Shown: positions 12,530 through 24,835 of the stretch, one piece after another | How positions within the stretch are numbered: the first letter of the stretch is position 1 | Layout of the letters: each line of letters starts with the position of its first letter | Assembly: GCA_028023455.1 (NCBI GenBank) | Contig: JAQFVV010006208.1 | Location: 3,514,963 to 3,578,962 of the forward strand | Reading direction: 5' to 3' | Origin: Epiperipatus broadwayi | Taxonomy: Eukaryota; Onychophora; Udeonychophora; Euonychophora; Peripatidae | DNA: 64,000 nucleotides | Notes under the pieces: generated by a model | Databases searched by the model: none | Seen by the model: only the letters and a program-made list of their open reading frames with translations | What the model was told of the DNA's origin: nothing | Made by a program: the position numbers and the translations under genes

Positions 12530-13660
12530 AATCATCATCATCATCATCACTGTCAACCATTATCAATCCACTGCAGGATGAAGGTCTCTCCAAGTTCAAT
12601 CCATCTCCGATCTCCAGCTTTTCTTCTCCATATCACCCCCTGCACATTATTGTGTAATCCAGTTATTGCTATTGCATTTTGATAAATATTCTGTAAAATA
12701 TAATACCTCAAATAAGTATCTTCATGATCCACTTCTTTAATCACTATAAAAAGTCTATAGAATCCAATGCCTTTTCATGTTTTACAAGTCTAAAACATAA
12801 GTGCAACTTGTATTTATTTGTCTTTAAATGGCTTTCCTCAACACTTAGGTGTGATTTATGTGCTAAACTTATTTTTAAATCCATCTTGTTATTAATTAAC
12901 TCGGTAAAGAATTTTGCTTTGAACTAGCAGTTATATTTCTTAAGATCATTTTTGTTAACTTTATTAAATTTTGCTTTGAACTATCAGTTATATTTCTTAA
13001 GATCATTTTTGTTAACTTTGTTAAATATCAATATTATTATTGCATTGTTCCAATCGTCGAATAGATCTTTATCATTGGATATTTTTTATATAACTCTGCC
13101 AACACTTTTTCTACTTCATCTTTTAAAATAATAATTCCATCATTTCCTGTAACTTTTTCTTCATACATTTCATTGGATATCTCCGTTGTTCATTTAAAAT
13201 GTTGGCAATTTAGAATGTCTCATAACTATAATCGATACTTTGTTTTGTTGTTTTTATTAATATATAATTCTGTAGACCAACTCTTTTACAAATTTCATGA
13301 TGGTTGTTTTTAATAAATGTTCCATTTATACTTATTGTAAAAAATAATGTTGCTTTCAGTTCCATGATGTTTTACACTGATGAAAAATATTTATTCTTTT
13401 GCTTTCCTTGCTAATTTTGTTATATCGCTTTTTTACTGTGCTTCTGTCTTATCAGTTTACAGAACACTAGATATGCAAATCTTTATAATATTTTAATTTT
13501 ACATTTTTTTCATTTTTCATACACTGTCTTGTCTCAATAGAAACTTTTCTGACAAATTGGTGCAATCTATGTTGTACTTGCTAATACAAAATCAATACTT
13601 TCTTATTGATTTCAGTCAAGTCTTCTACCAATATTTTAAAAAGTTTAAATTTGCATAGAA
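12530..13660 (-). mobile_element. RTE LINE copy, internally deleted
   Basis: It begins at the 3' end with an ATC repeat and the family 3' signature CCACTGCAGGATGAAGGTC. A 63-residue frame (12553-12744) fuses an RT segment (LQNIYQNAIAITGLHNN) directly to the C-terminal tail (WRRKAGDRRWIELGETFILQ), so most of the RT is deleted. The RT N-terminal and linker regions follow to about 13660, decayed. Confidence 0.7.
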
Positions 13661-13859
13661 CATCTAATTTACATATTGTGCTTTATTTGAATATTGATCT
13701 TCATCACTATATATTCATATTTTTAATGATGCAGTTAGCTTTAGCACTATGATTCTGGTAGCAATCTGCCGATAGCTCAGCACTCTTGAGTCTTATTGCG
13801 TTATATTTACCTTTTCATATTAACTTGAACAGTACATCGTAACTACTACTAACCCCTTC

Positions 13860-14695
13860 CTAAAGACAACTCCTCCATCTCTACTACTGCTTGCTATTAC
13901 TCCATACACGAATCGCCACATTATCACTGATTATGCCATTGAGCATGCTGATTTACTGGACAATTATGACATTAATACTTTAATTGGTTTATCATACAAA
14001 AATCTAAAAAAACAATCATTACCCCAATAGGCAACTTTGGTCAACACTATCTACTGCCAGAACACTGACTAAATTTCAAAATTTATGTGTGCCTTACCCA
14101 TGGCTAAAATTTCTGCATAATCTGCTACTTGATATTACCAACACAGTTATTTCTCATAAAACACTTTAAATTAAACATAGATCCTACTTGCATACTATGC
14201 AATGCACTCCCGGAAAATACATCCCATATCTTTGAGACATGTCCATACTTTTCACCCTTACGTCGCTTTGTATTCCACAAAGACACAATTAATTTAAAAA
14301 ATATGCTCATAAACAATATAAAAAATTAAAACCATTCAATGCCTTTGTAATCATTCATACTCTCAGAACAATATGGCTTGCCCGTTGTGCTGTAATTTTT
14401 GACAACAAAAAATACAATGTACTAAAAAAAAAACAAAGAATGGTATAACATATATCTATATGCTCAAAAATATATACCCAGTAATGTCACAAAACAAATA
14501 TGGCAAAACAATATATTCCTTAGCTGCTCATTAATGCAATAACAGAAATAATCTCATTCCAATTCACTATATTCTAAAAACCTAAGCAATGTAAAAATAA
14601 AAATAATTAAAAAAAATGTAAAAAGCTCTTAATATAAATATACTAATTCTTGTAAATATTTTGTTGCTAATAAAGTCTACTTATATATATATATA
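13860..14695 (+). mobile_element. 3' end of a second non-LTR element (zinc-finger tail)
   Basis: A plus-strand frame at 14129-14329 reads IKHFKLNIDPTCILCNALPE and continues with NTSHIFETCPYFSPLR. The C-x2-C-x8-H-x4-C pattern is the zinc-binding tail of jockey/CR1/L1-like reverse transcriptases. About 350 bases later there is an AATAAA-type signal and a TA repeat, as expected for a LINE 3' end. The RT domain itself is missing or unreadable. Confidence 0.6.
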
Positions 14696-14739
14696 AAGTT
14701 TTGTATGATTACATATTTTGTGAAGAGTATATAATGAGA

Positions 14740-15065
14740 TTTTCATGAGTATTAATGTATGATTTGGAATATCAACTATCAATGTTGTCTTTATTAATGG
14801 TTATCCCATCAATATTTTTGTATTCAAATATATTTTATCTTACTAATTGATGATTACTTCGTTTGTTAAATGGATTAAGATCATTATAAATAAATTCAAT
14901 TCTGCTTTACCTTCTTTGTCTGCTTTGATATTCATTTCAATTTAGCATTTTTCTCATTGTTAGAACTCACAATGTACAGGTTTTCTTTTATAGAACTTCA
15001 CAAATCTCAGAACATTGCTTTATTTTTAATGAAATTTACTTATAGCACTTCTATCTTTCAATAGT
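14740..15065 (-). mobile_element. RTE LINE fragment (endonuclease end)
   Basis: The segment resembles the SDHR / LNYIL endonuclease region of the copy at 20.2-20.5 kb (for example the TTACTAATTGATGATTACTTC word). It may be the continuation of the copy at 12.5-13.7 kb after an intervening LINE insertion (13740-14700). Confidence 0.55.
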
Positions 15066-15176
15066 ATATCAATTTCTATGACTAAATTATATGTATTTAA
15101 TCATCATCATCATCAACCATTATCGATCCACTGCAGGATGAAGGTCTCTCCAAGTTCAATCCGTCTTTTCCGATCT

Positions 15177-16310
15177 TTAGCTTCTCTTCTCCACATCATC
15201 CCCTGCAAACTTTCTTATTTCATCCATCCATATCACATGTGGTCTCTTTCTGGGTCTTTTACAAACTCTTGGAATCCAGTTTAAAATTTCAATTGTCCAT
15301 CTATTATCATCTCTTCTAGCAATATGTCCAGCCCAACTCCAGTCTTTTAATTTTTTCAAGATCAGTAACACCTGTTTGTTTTCTTACCCATACATTGCAT
15401 TCTCGATCACTTCTTGTTACTCCCAACATGCATCTCTCCATACTCCTTTGAGTGGTTTGAAGTCTCTGTATTGCTCTTCTATTAAGTGTCCAAGTCTCAG
15501 ATCCATAAGTAAGAACTGGCAAAACACATTTATTAAAAACCTTCCTTTTCAAACACATAGGCATATTATTTCTACCAAAAGCACTCCAACCAAGTTTAAT
15601 TCTATGATTAATTTCATCCATTATGTTTCCATCTGTATTAATAATCTGACCAAAGTATTTGTAACTGTTAACTTCTTCTAATTCATCATAATCAATCTTT
15701 ATTTTCATATTTTGAGAAAATCTATTAAACATTACTTTAGTCTTTTCAACATTTATCTTTAGTCCTACTTTCATCTGATAACTCCTGCAACATTTCCTGT
15801 AACTCTAAAGCATTATTTGCAAAAACAACTACATCATCTGCAAAATCTAAATGACTTAAATAATCTCCATTTATTTTCACTCCTTTAGCTTCCCATTTTA
15901 ATCCACAAAATACTTTTTGCAGCACTGCTGTAAAAAGTTTTGGAGATATGGAGTCACCCTGTCTTACACCCTTCTCAATGTTGACTTTCCTACTATCATT
16001 ATGTAATCTAATTGTTGCTGTTGCATTTTTATAAATATTCTTTAAAATTTGACAATATCCTGGATCTATACCTTGATGATCCAATGCTTTAATCACTGAA
16101 GAAATATTTATAGAATCAAATGCGTTTTCATAATCTACAAATCCTAAGCATAATGGCAACTCATATTCATTTCTCCTTTTTATAACTTCTCTCAATACCT
16201 GGATATGATCTACTGTATTAAACCCACTTTTAATTCCAGCTTGTTCTCTTGGTTGATGGAAGTCCAGTGTTCTCTGTAGATGAGTTGTAATTATTGTAAC
16301 AGTCAGAAAA
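15177..16310 (-). pseudogene. RTE LINE reverse transcriptase core and C-terminal domain
   Basis: The frame starts with QPREQAG and has the RT motifs FVDYENAFDS (first catalytic Asp), GVRQGDSISPKLF, and LDFADDVVVF, where the catalytic pair is F-A-D-D. It continues through NVEKTKVM, KYFGQIINTDG and GSETWTLNRR, and ends with the LINE C-terminal module SWAGHIARRDDNRW ... RKRPHVIWMDEIRK. Frame changes at about 15750 and 15350 split it into three frames of 149, 152 and 64 residues. The missing start of the RT is on the far side of the insertion. Confidence 0.85.
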
Positions 16311-16684
16311 CGTGTGACTCATAAACATAATGCAGAATTCGACCACCATACAGAACAGCAGCACCATCGAGTAGCGAAGCCACCCGTGGTTCTGAGTTCG
16401 AACATAGTTTATCGGTTCCACAACACAATCCACGAAACAATGCATCTGATGCGACATTAGTAAATATTTCCTTAGGCACGGTGGTCAGGGATATGCAAGA
16501 GACTCATGATTTTATTCTCGAGTTAGCCAATAATCAAACTAATATTAATTAAACATTCATATTTGCATAATCGAGGAAATATTATATAGAATGGGTATCG
16601 AATAAATGAAACGTAACTGCAGACATATAGTTTAAAATTATTTATTAATACATTTTAATAAAATCATTTACTAATAATATTTTA

Positions 16685-16930
16685 GGGATTCAAAGCTTCA
16701 GTAGCGGGATTTGCGACATGATTATATTTTAAAGAATACCATTATTTATTTAGACATTATTTTATATTGAGGACTTCAGTAGCGGTATTTCCGATACTGT
16801 AATGTTTTTTTCAAAAGGAATACATTTATTTGTTTAGACATCGTTTTATCTTGAGGACTCAGTAGTGGTATTTCCGATACTGTAATGTTTACAAAAGGAC
16901 TTCACTTATTTGAAGGCATAATCTAGCTAC
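16685..16930. repeat. tandem repeat, about 84 bp x 3
   Basis: Three imperfect units each contain a GACTTCAGTAGCGGTATTT-like core followed by CCGATACTGTAATG and an AT-rich spacer with TATTTAGACAT. The last unit is shortened. It lies within the unidentified insertion. Confidence 0.7.
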
Positions 16931-17708
16931 CTAAAATTCTGGAGTAAGTATTTCTAATGCATGCTTGGAGGGATTTATACCTTTGCAATGCAAGAGTCTA
17001 AAGTAAGATTTAAGAGTAGCGGCGGACATATATTTATTTAAAATATTTATTTTATGACTAAGGGCAAACATTTATTTGAGAGTGAATTACGAAGATAATG
17101 CAGAGGCAGAGTGATATATAGAATAATAGAATTGAGTAAAGGAACACATGGTATGCTTTAGAAAGGCGACATGGAATGGCAGTATATTGAAACTGCAATG
17201 CCGTGAATGAGTTTATAAGACTGTCGGGCTGGTCTCTGCCTCGGCCCGACAAAGTAAGGTGTCACATAAGCATAACCAGGGACAAGCGGTACGTGTCGCA
17301 ATTTGCCGGCTGGCTGCATGATATTGTCAAATCCTACGGGAGCACCCGTTATGCCCGCTTGTGTAGGACGACTGGGATTAATTTCAACCCTGAAGAATCC
17401 GGAAATTTCACGGTGGAATGGGTCATCGCGTCTTTAAAATGTAACACATGTATAAGTATAAACGATTATGATAAGATTTAAATAGATTTCTAATTCGGCC
17501 CTACATTATCAACATTTACTAAAGAACGTTGGTGACTCTCAAAGAAATGTAATTTTCTGGAATTATTCATGATGATTTAATAAATACAAAACATATATAA
17601 ATTGGGAATTATTATAACTAATACGTCAGCCATTTGCGAAGTAGTAGATCCCTGCATTACAATAAATGATGCATTGAATGCATGTCGATTTATATGAAAG
17701 TTAAGTTA

Positions 17709-18201
17709 AACAGAGCAAAACTCTCCATACAGTATTGCCACCTGTGCTAAACAGAGTAATCAATGGATGCCAGAAGGCTTGTGCATAAAACCCCTATCTA
17801 ATGCCTACTCATCCAATATCCCCAGACTAGTTTCTGGCTTGTGGCCTTCGTCAGTGAGGAGCTTTGGATCTGAGAGCACTGCATCTAGATCTTAGGATCT
17901 AATGCAACCCTCTAGCAACCACCTTTTATCTCTACTTAACTATTAAACTATGAGAATGAAATTGAAAATAAAAAAAATATTTTCAATCTAAGCTCAATAG
18001 CTTAAATAGTCATATGTGTCTGAACTCAGTTCAGCACCCATACATTTTGGTGTCTTTGGCTCTTTTACAACCATAGCCACCACTATCCTATTAGGCAGGA
18101 TTGGTGTTAAACCATTAAGCATCACATGATCACATTTTGCTCTGTTTATCAACAATTAATGTGCTAGTATAGGAAATGTGATCATGTGATGCTTAATGGT
18201 T
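17709..18201 (+). repeat. R1 monomer with target duplication and terminal hairpin
   Basis: It is flanked by AAAGTTAAGTTA (17697-17708 and 18202-18213, 12 bp). The right end folds back: AACCATTAAGCATCACATGA near 18110 is complemented by TCATGTGATGCTTAATGGTT near 18183. An inner AAACAGAGCAAAA word at the left end is complemented near 18137. It lies inside the unidentified insertion in the RTE LINE. Confidence 0.85.
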
Positions 18202-18213
18202 AAAGTTAAGTTA

Positions 18214-19345
18214 GTTATGAAAGCAAATATTAATGAAAATTTGACACGCATTCATTGTTCCAAGCGATCATAGATTTAAACTTTGAAAATTGAGATAATT
18301 ATGAGCATGCAATAATTAAATAATAACTATAGATAGAATGTAGATTTGAGAAATACGCACCCAAGAAAGATAGAGTGAGGTAAGCTAGATTATTAGAGAA
18401 ATTTACACATTAAATTAATTATTCAATTTTAGTTATACAAATGGTAGTTTTTACATTTTATAATTTAGATAAGTAATATGAAGAAGTGCTATAGCATATT
18501 ATTAGAGTACTCTAGAGTTTGAACACAGACAGGTACCTGTTTTATAAGAAGTTTTCTGATTCCATTAGTTTAGCAGCAAAAAGTTCACGAGTGGCAATTC
18601 TTTCTTGTATTTAGATATTTCATTTACTTTCACAGCAGCAGCAGCAGCAGCTTTCTCATTTATTTCAGGCAGCAGATCTTCATGGTGAATTTATGATGGG
18701 CAATGGAAAGTTCGGCATCCGATAGGTCATCTCCCGATGGAGAATAATCTAGGTGATTTACTCGGTCATACCTTGGCAGGAACAAATTATTTTTATATTT
18801 TGGAGACTCTCAGTGATCGAGAGCAAAGCTAAAGTTTAAGTGAATGTCTCCAGCAAGTCTAAGATGGCCTCTTTTTTTATCTTGATCTTTCACATTTTTG
18901 TTAAGATATTTTTAGGTTCTACTACATTTACTAATTACATTTTGGGAAATTTTTCTTTAATTAATCTATTATCTATCACTGACCGATGCTTTTAAATTTC
19001 AAAGACAAAAAGGGAACATAAGATTATTTTAACTTTTAATTAAATATTACATCAGATTTTTTTAGAATTATTATTTAAACGAAATTTAAACAAAGCAATA
19101 AATACGAACTTTATAATCCAAAATAAATGATTAAAATTATACAAAATTATATAACTAAAAGAAATCTAAATTATATTATTTTATCCCTATTTATTGCCTT
19201 TAATTTGAGATCGAAATGTGTGCGTGTTTATGCTGAATTCTACATATATTTATATATTTTTAATATTGCTACACACACAATTCGATACCAAAAGGTTTAA
19301 ATTTGGGCGGGATAGACCGGTCAGTGAGAGACGACAGAAAAAGGT
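18214..19345. other. right part of the 3-kb insertion, no gene seen
   Basis: It holds a short CAG run near 18640 and low-complexity AT sequence. No domain is recognisable. Confidence 0.55.
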
Positions 19346-19429
19346 GAAACTTAAGATTCGAATACGAATCTTACTGTTTCATTATCTTAGTAAAAATTTT
19401 GTATAAAACTGATAAAAGACTGATAGGTC

Positions 19430-19925
19430 TGTAATTTCTAATAAATCTTCTTTATCACCTTTTTAAAATATTAATACCGCATTCTTCCAATCATCTGGTA
19501 CATCTTTATCATTTAGGCATTTAGGAATATAACTTTGCTAAAAAAATTTATATTTCTTCACCTGCTTCTTTTAATATATCAATTATAATTCCATCATTAC
19601 CTGGAGCATTCCCTTTCTTCATAAATTTAATTGCATGTCTCACCTCCTCATTCAAAATTCTGGGCAATTCAGAAGATATAATAGATATAGGAGGTACTTG
19701 TTCTTTATTACTATATAATTCTTGATAGAAGTCTTTTTCACATTTCATGATGTCATCTCTCTTTTTAGTAATAATGCCATCTTTTTTTCTTATTGCAGAT
19801 ATAAATTTCCTACCAATACCAAAATGTTGTTTTACACTCTTTAGACTTTTATTCTCTTCTACAGCTTTCCTTGCTAGTTCACAATTATACTTTCTTATAT
19901 TATTTTCAACTCTTTTCCGCACCAT
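19430..19925 (-). pseudogene. RTE LINE linker and start of reverse transcriptase
   Basis: The frame contains a basic linker followed by an RT entry motif: E-V-x-x-A-I-K-F-M-K-K-G-N-A-P-G-N-D-G-I. This is the conserved K-x-x-K-A-P-G-x-D-G segment of non-LTR reverse transcriptases. After it the frame continues with PDDWK and GDKEDLLEITDLSV and then breaks off at about 19360-19380, where the 3-kb insertion starts. Confidence 0.75.
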
Positions 19926-20205
19926 TTTAGAAAATTAGAGATATTCAATCCTTTTTAATGCATCACTTTTGTATATCTTCATATTCCTTCTTTTCTTCAT
20001 AAATTCTCTAGTCTCAGTAGAAATTTTATTGGTCAATTCCTGCTTTTTTCTACCAGCTATCTTTGTGGCAGTTTTTAAAAGTGTATCAGTTATTTTCCTA
20101 TTAATTTCATTCAAATCTGAATCTTGTTCAAAATCTACTAATACTTGAAACCGATTGGTAAGTTCTAATTTAAATTCATTAGAATGTTTCTTAAGATTAG
20201 GAATA

Positions 20206-21123
20206 TCAACTGTAAATATTGGTTTTTCTAAATAATTTTTGTCTCTCTAGTTTTGCATTAACATGTATCTTACATCTTACTAATCGATGATCACTTCCTG
20301 TGTTAAATTTATTAAAAACATTACAATCTTGAAATATGTATTTTCTGTTAGTCAAAATATAGTTCAATTCTGCTGTACCTTCATTTGGATGCTTCAAAGT
20401 CCATTTTCTTTTAACCTTTTTCTCAAAAAAAGAATTCATAATATAAAGTTTTTCTTTTTCTGCAAATTCCACAAGTCTATGTCCTGTCTCATTTCTATTA
20501 CCATAACCAAAATTACCTACAGCATTTTCATCTTTCATTTGTTTACCAATTCTAGCATTAAAGTCTCCCATAACAATTTTAAAATGTTGTTTACTCTAAT
20601 CAAAAGCCTTTTGTACATCCATATAAAAATCTTCTTCTACTTCATCACTATGAGAACTTATTGGGGCATAAACCTGAATTATCTGCATTTGGTATCTGCT
20701 ATTAAGTTGTAAAACTAATCTTGCCACCCTGTCCGAAACACCATCAATCTCTACAATGTTATTCTTCCAGTTTTTATTTATAATGAATCCTACTTCACTT
20801 GTATTTCCAATATTTGTGCCTCTATAGTAGAGTACGTGTCCACTTTTTAAATGAATTGTTTTTTCACCTTTTCTTTTAACTTCACAAAGTCCAATAATAT
20901 CCCATTTAATATAAGATAGTTCTTCTAACTCTTGCAATCTTCCTTCACTTGAAAGTGATCTGCAGTTATAAGTACCTAAATAAAAAGTTGTCATCAAATG
21001 GCAGCCCGAGTCCGCAATCAGGGGATTCTTAGCACCCTCCGCCTTCGGCCACCAACCGCTGCCTTGGTTGGTGACTTTACAGCCTCCTGGGAATAAGGGC
21101 CATGCTTTATTTTTTTCTGTCAT
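20206..21123 (-). pseudogene. RTE LINE endonuclease domain
   Basis: Two abutting frames (about 175 and 121 residues) make up an exonuclease-endonuclease-phosphatase domain that nicks target DNA for retrotransposition. Visible motifs in order are TYNCRSL near residue 50, a GLCEVK catalytic Glu segment, IIQVYAPIS, then GDFNAR, and GSDHRLV at the end. A stop and frame change lie between QKAFD and GDFNAR. The conserved Asp of the I-D-Y-I-L motif is Asn here (LNYIL), so the domain would be inactive even if rejoined. Confidence 0.85.
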
Positions 21124-21424
21124 GATTGTATATATTGAAAAAATATTCTTAAACTCGGAGGTAAAAAACCAATAAACTCACCACGCTGGCTAATGCGTGT
21201 TGGTGAGCAGCCCATCCATGTTCGTATACTATATGAATAATCACATAGTAATAACAGCTGCAATGACAAGAACGTATGGAATGGACATTAGGAATTTGCC
21301 CTGCTCGGTTCCTTTAAGGCCTCCAAGAGGAATCAAAGAGTCTCCTTTCAGTTAATAGCAAACTTTCATTAAATCATAATTACTTTTTCCATTTTTTTCT
21401 GATACACCATCAATTCTCACAATA

Positions 21425-22110
21425 AGAGTACCAAACTCTTCATATAGTAGTGCCAACAAGTACAAACCTTCATAATCAATGGATTCAGGAAAGTTTGTGC
21501 ATAAAATCCCTATCTAGTGCCTACTCATCCAACACTCCCAGACTAGTTTCTAATTTGTGGGTTTCATCAATGAGGAACCTTGAATTTGAGAGCACTGCAC
21601 CTAGATCTTAGGATCTAATGCAATTCTCCAGCAACCATATTTTACCTATTTGGTTAACTAAATGGCTAGGAGCCCAAAATGAAATCCCCATAATATTTCC
21701 AACCCAAGCTCATTTATTTTTATAATTGTGTAGATCTGAACTCAGTTCAGCAACTACACATTTTGATGTCTTTGGTTTTTCAAAAAACCACAGTCACCAT
21801 TATCCTATAGACATGATAGATGAAAAGCCATGAAAACATCATGATCTCCATTTCATATTCTTATAAATGCTGTTAATAAGTGTACCAAACTCTCTATACA
21901 GTAGTGCATGTGTAAGCATATGAAATGGTGATCATGTGATGTTTTCATACCTATCCTGCTGATAGGATAATAGCAACTGTGATATTTGAAAAACCAAAAA
22001 CACTAAAATGTACAGATGTGGAACTGAGTTCAGATCTATATGACTACAAAGCAAATCAGCTTGGGTTGGAAGCATTATGGGGTTTCATCTTAGGCTCCTA
22101 GCTTTAAATT
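21425..22110. repeat. R1 inverted dimer (subfamily with GTACCAAACTCTC start)
   Basis: The plus copy (21425-21900) and partial minus copy (21910-22105) belong to a variant subfamily with GTGTACCAAACTCTC, CTTTCATAATCAATGGATTC and ACCTATTTGGTTAAC. The right end is truncated. No convincing target duplication was found. Confidence 0.75.
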
Positions 22111-22316
22111 GCTCTTATAAGGAATTCTTGGATGTAAGTAAAAATATATATTTTAAAATAGATAATTGTTATATCAATAAAGGAGTTAAATAATCTGCCT
22201 ATTGATATTCTATTTATTCAATTTTTATATTGAATATGTAAAGTGGGAAGTCATGTTGGAAGGAGACATGTGTGAATTCAAGAATGAGAAAAACAATATC
22301 AACAATTTTAAATGTA

Positions 22317-22737
22317 AAACTCTCCATATAGTAGTGCCATCTTGTGCTAACAAGAGCAATCAATGGATGCCAGAAGGCTTGTGCATAAAATCCCTATCTA
22401 GTGCCTACTCATCCAATATCCCCAGACTAGTTTCTGGTTTGTGGCAGGAGCCACAAACCAGAAACTAGTCTGGGGATATTGGATGAGTATTTTATGCACA
22501 AGCCTTCTGGCATCCATTGATTGCTCTTGTTAGCACAAGATGGGGCCACAAACCAGAAACTAGTCTGGGGATATTGGATGAGTAGGCACTAGATAGGGAT
22601 TTTATGCACAAGCCTTCTGGCATCCATTGATTGCTCTTGTTAGCACAAGATGGCACTACTATATGGAGAGTTTTGCTTTGTTTTGAATTAATAACAATTA
22701 TGTGCTAGTATGAGATAGTGATCATGTGATGTTTAGT
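22317..22737. repeat. R1 inverted trimer, almost perfect arms, with target duplication
   Basis: A partial plus copy (22317-22444) is followed after six bases by a minus copy with an internal deletion of about 20 bases (22450-22544) and then by a second, undeleted minus copy (22545-22737). The arms look identical over their shared length. The flanks are AATTTTAAATGTA (22304-22316 and 22738-22750, 13 bp). It is the youngest-looking repeat structure in the window. Confidence 0.9.
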
Positions 22738-22953
22738 AATTTTAAATGTAGTGACACCCCACTAAAATCTAATAAAGGGCAAACCCAGAAGACAGTTATT
22801 AGGAAAATGAAAATGCAAAGTGAAAAGATGGAAATACAGCTAAATATTAAAAAAAAAAGTTTTTGACAACAGGGCAGTAACTGACTTTTAAAATTAATAG
22901 CAAGACATTCTTGGATTATTCATTAGCAGTAAAAAAATCCAGAACTCATGAGA

Positions 22954-23604
22954 TTAAAAAGGGTACCAAACTCTCCATACAATAATATCACCAAGTGCTA
23001 GCTTTCATAATCAATGGATTCAGGAAGATTTGTGCATAAAATCCCTATCTATTGTCTACTCATCCAACACCCCCAGACTAAACTAGTCTAGAAACCTTAG
23101 CTTATGGCTTTCATCAGTGAAGAACCTTGGATTTGAGAGCACTGCAACTAGATCATAGGATCCAATGCAACCCTCCAGCAGCCACCTTTTACCTATTTGG
23201 TTAACTATAAAGCTAGGAGTCCAAGATGAAAACATCATAAAGTTTCCAACCCAAGCTCATTCTCTTATAGTCATATAGATCTGAACTCAGTTCAGCATCT
23301 ATATATTTTGAGTTGGAAACATTATGGTATTTTCCATCTTGGGCTCCTAGCTTTATAGTTAACCAAATAGGTAAAAGGTGGCTGCTGGAGGGTTGCATTG
23401 GATCCTAAGATCTAGAGTGTAGTGCTCTCAAATCTGAGGCTCCTCACTGATGAAAGCCACAAGCTAGAAACTAATTCAGGGATGTTGGATGAGTAGGCAC
23501 TAAATAGGAATTTTATGCACAAACCTTTCTGCATCCATCGATTATGAAAGCTTGTACTTGGCACTCTTATTAACATGTGTAAGCATATGAAATCGTGATC
23601 ATGT
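22954..23604. repeat. R1 inverted dimer with target duplication
   Basis: Plus (22970-23290) and minus (23300-23600) copies of the GTACCAAACTCTC subfamily are flanked by GAACTCATGAGA (22942-22953 and 23605-23616, 12 bp). The arms are of similar length, meeting near the TCTGAACTCAGTTCAGC word. Confidence 0.85.
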
Positions 23605-23616
23605 GAACTCATGAGA

Positions 23617-24827
23617 CTCCTGAGGTTTAACAACTAGATATACTTTTGAAATTGATGAAAATATAAATTGGAACAATAACAAAATAAACAACTATGTATA
23701 TATAGTTTACAACTGGACTTTCACTTGACCAGGTTAAAATGTATTTTATTAATATGAATCAATTTTACTCATTAGAAAGTACTATTGTTCAGAAAAAAAT
23801 AAGATAAAATAAATTACTTTGGAGAAATGTCATTCATACAATTACCATAAGTCGATTTCAATTTGAATTGACGTAACATAATTATTCAATTCAAGTTGAA
23901 ATCGGTAAGTATATATATATGCGGGAGTTCAAGAATGATTCTCGTACACAAAGTTTCTGAGCCAACTACTAACTGTTTCATTGCAATAAACCATACCGAG
24001 CACTTTAGTTTATAATTGGGTAACAAACTTTTTATAGAAAAAAAAAAAAGTTTGAGTTTTTTAACAAATGTAACTTAAATATGAACCAAAATTCGTAAGA
24101 AATTGTCGTAAAAAAAAAAAAAGACGAATTTGATACTAATTTTATATGTTGCTAAAAGTATTTTTTTAAAGTTACTGTCTACTTTTTAAACGCATTTTTA
24201 TTTACTAATTTTTTTTTTGTTCAGTTTTAGTACTTCTGTTTATGTTTTGTGTATTAAGTTCGCTTAAACTTTTTACATTGGTGAATGTTTTAATTTACAG
24301 TACACGCCTTCATTTAATTTTAAAAAAGATATTGTTTTCATTATAAAATTTTGTTTGAAACTTCAAAAAACAAACAAAGCAAATTAAGTGTCAACTATAG
24401 CTGTATTAACAAATTTTAACATTTTCTGTTCAAACTATTATATTTAGTTATTCCATTTGTGGGGGAATGATAATTACTGGAACAACAAGTTTGTTCAAAT
24501 GTGGGAAAGTAAAGGCATTAAGTAATTGGCTGCAGTATTGCAAGTTTTTTGTATATTTGTAAGGCTGAAGTTAACATTGATGAAAAAAAAAAAAGATATT
24601 AAAATGTCTAAATTCTCTCGATAATAAGGTAATTTTTATTGTTAATAGTATTAGTATTTTAAGGCGTTAAAATTAACTTGGTAAATAAATAATTAAAAGC
24701 ATAATTGAATGAACCATTGACGTTTAAGTTATGAAAGTTTAATAAACAATTTAATCGAAATGCAATGATAATTAAATTTGCTTTAAATAAAAAAAAGTTT
24801 TTATTACAAAACTTCATGCTTAAGTTA
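23617..24827. other. no gene seen
   Basis: AT-rich sequence with a CGATTTCAATTTGAATTGACG-type inverted repeat near 23850-23910 (TAAGTCGATTTCAA facing TTGAAATCGGTAAG). It is otherwise featureless. Confidence 0.55.
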
Positions 24828-24835
24828 TTATATAG

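Larger units (their letters stand above)
16320..19360. other. insertion of about 3 kb in the RTE LINE, origin unknown
   Basis: This segment separates the two halves of one reverse transcriptase. It holds three copies of an 84-base tandem unit (16685-16930), a GC-rich patch (17203-17440), an R1 repeat with its own target duplication (17697-18213), a short CAG run near 18640 and no recognisable protein. Two similar short words, TGGTGACTCTC near 17531 and TGGAGACTCTC near 18803, could be primer-binding-site-like or chance. A non-autonomous LTR-type element is possible. No terminal repeats were convincingly found. Confidence 0.5.
15098..21370 (-). mobile_element. RTE-like LINE, near full length, split by a 3-kb insertion
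   Basis: Read on the minus strand, it has a 5' non-coding part (21137-21370), an apurinic-like endonuclease (20206-21123), a linker and the start of the reverse transcriptase (19430-19925), then a foreign insertion (about 16320-19360), the RT core (15746-16310), the RT thumb and C-terminal domain (15177-15774), and a 3' end with an ATC microsatellite (15098-15118). RT residues on the two sides of the insertion follow each other as in intact relatives (YTKF / LTVTIITT ... QPREQAG). Several stops and frameshifts make it inactive. The family belongs to the RTE-like group often annotated as craniofacial development protein 2-like. Confidence 0.85.

Noticed and set aside
17531-18820. Primer-binding sites of an LTR element (TGGTGACTCTC and TGGAGACTCTC)
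   Set aside because: They are short, no LTR pair was found around them, and no pol domain lies nearby.
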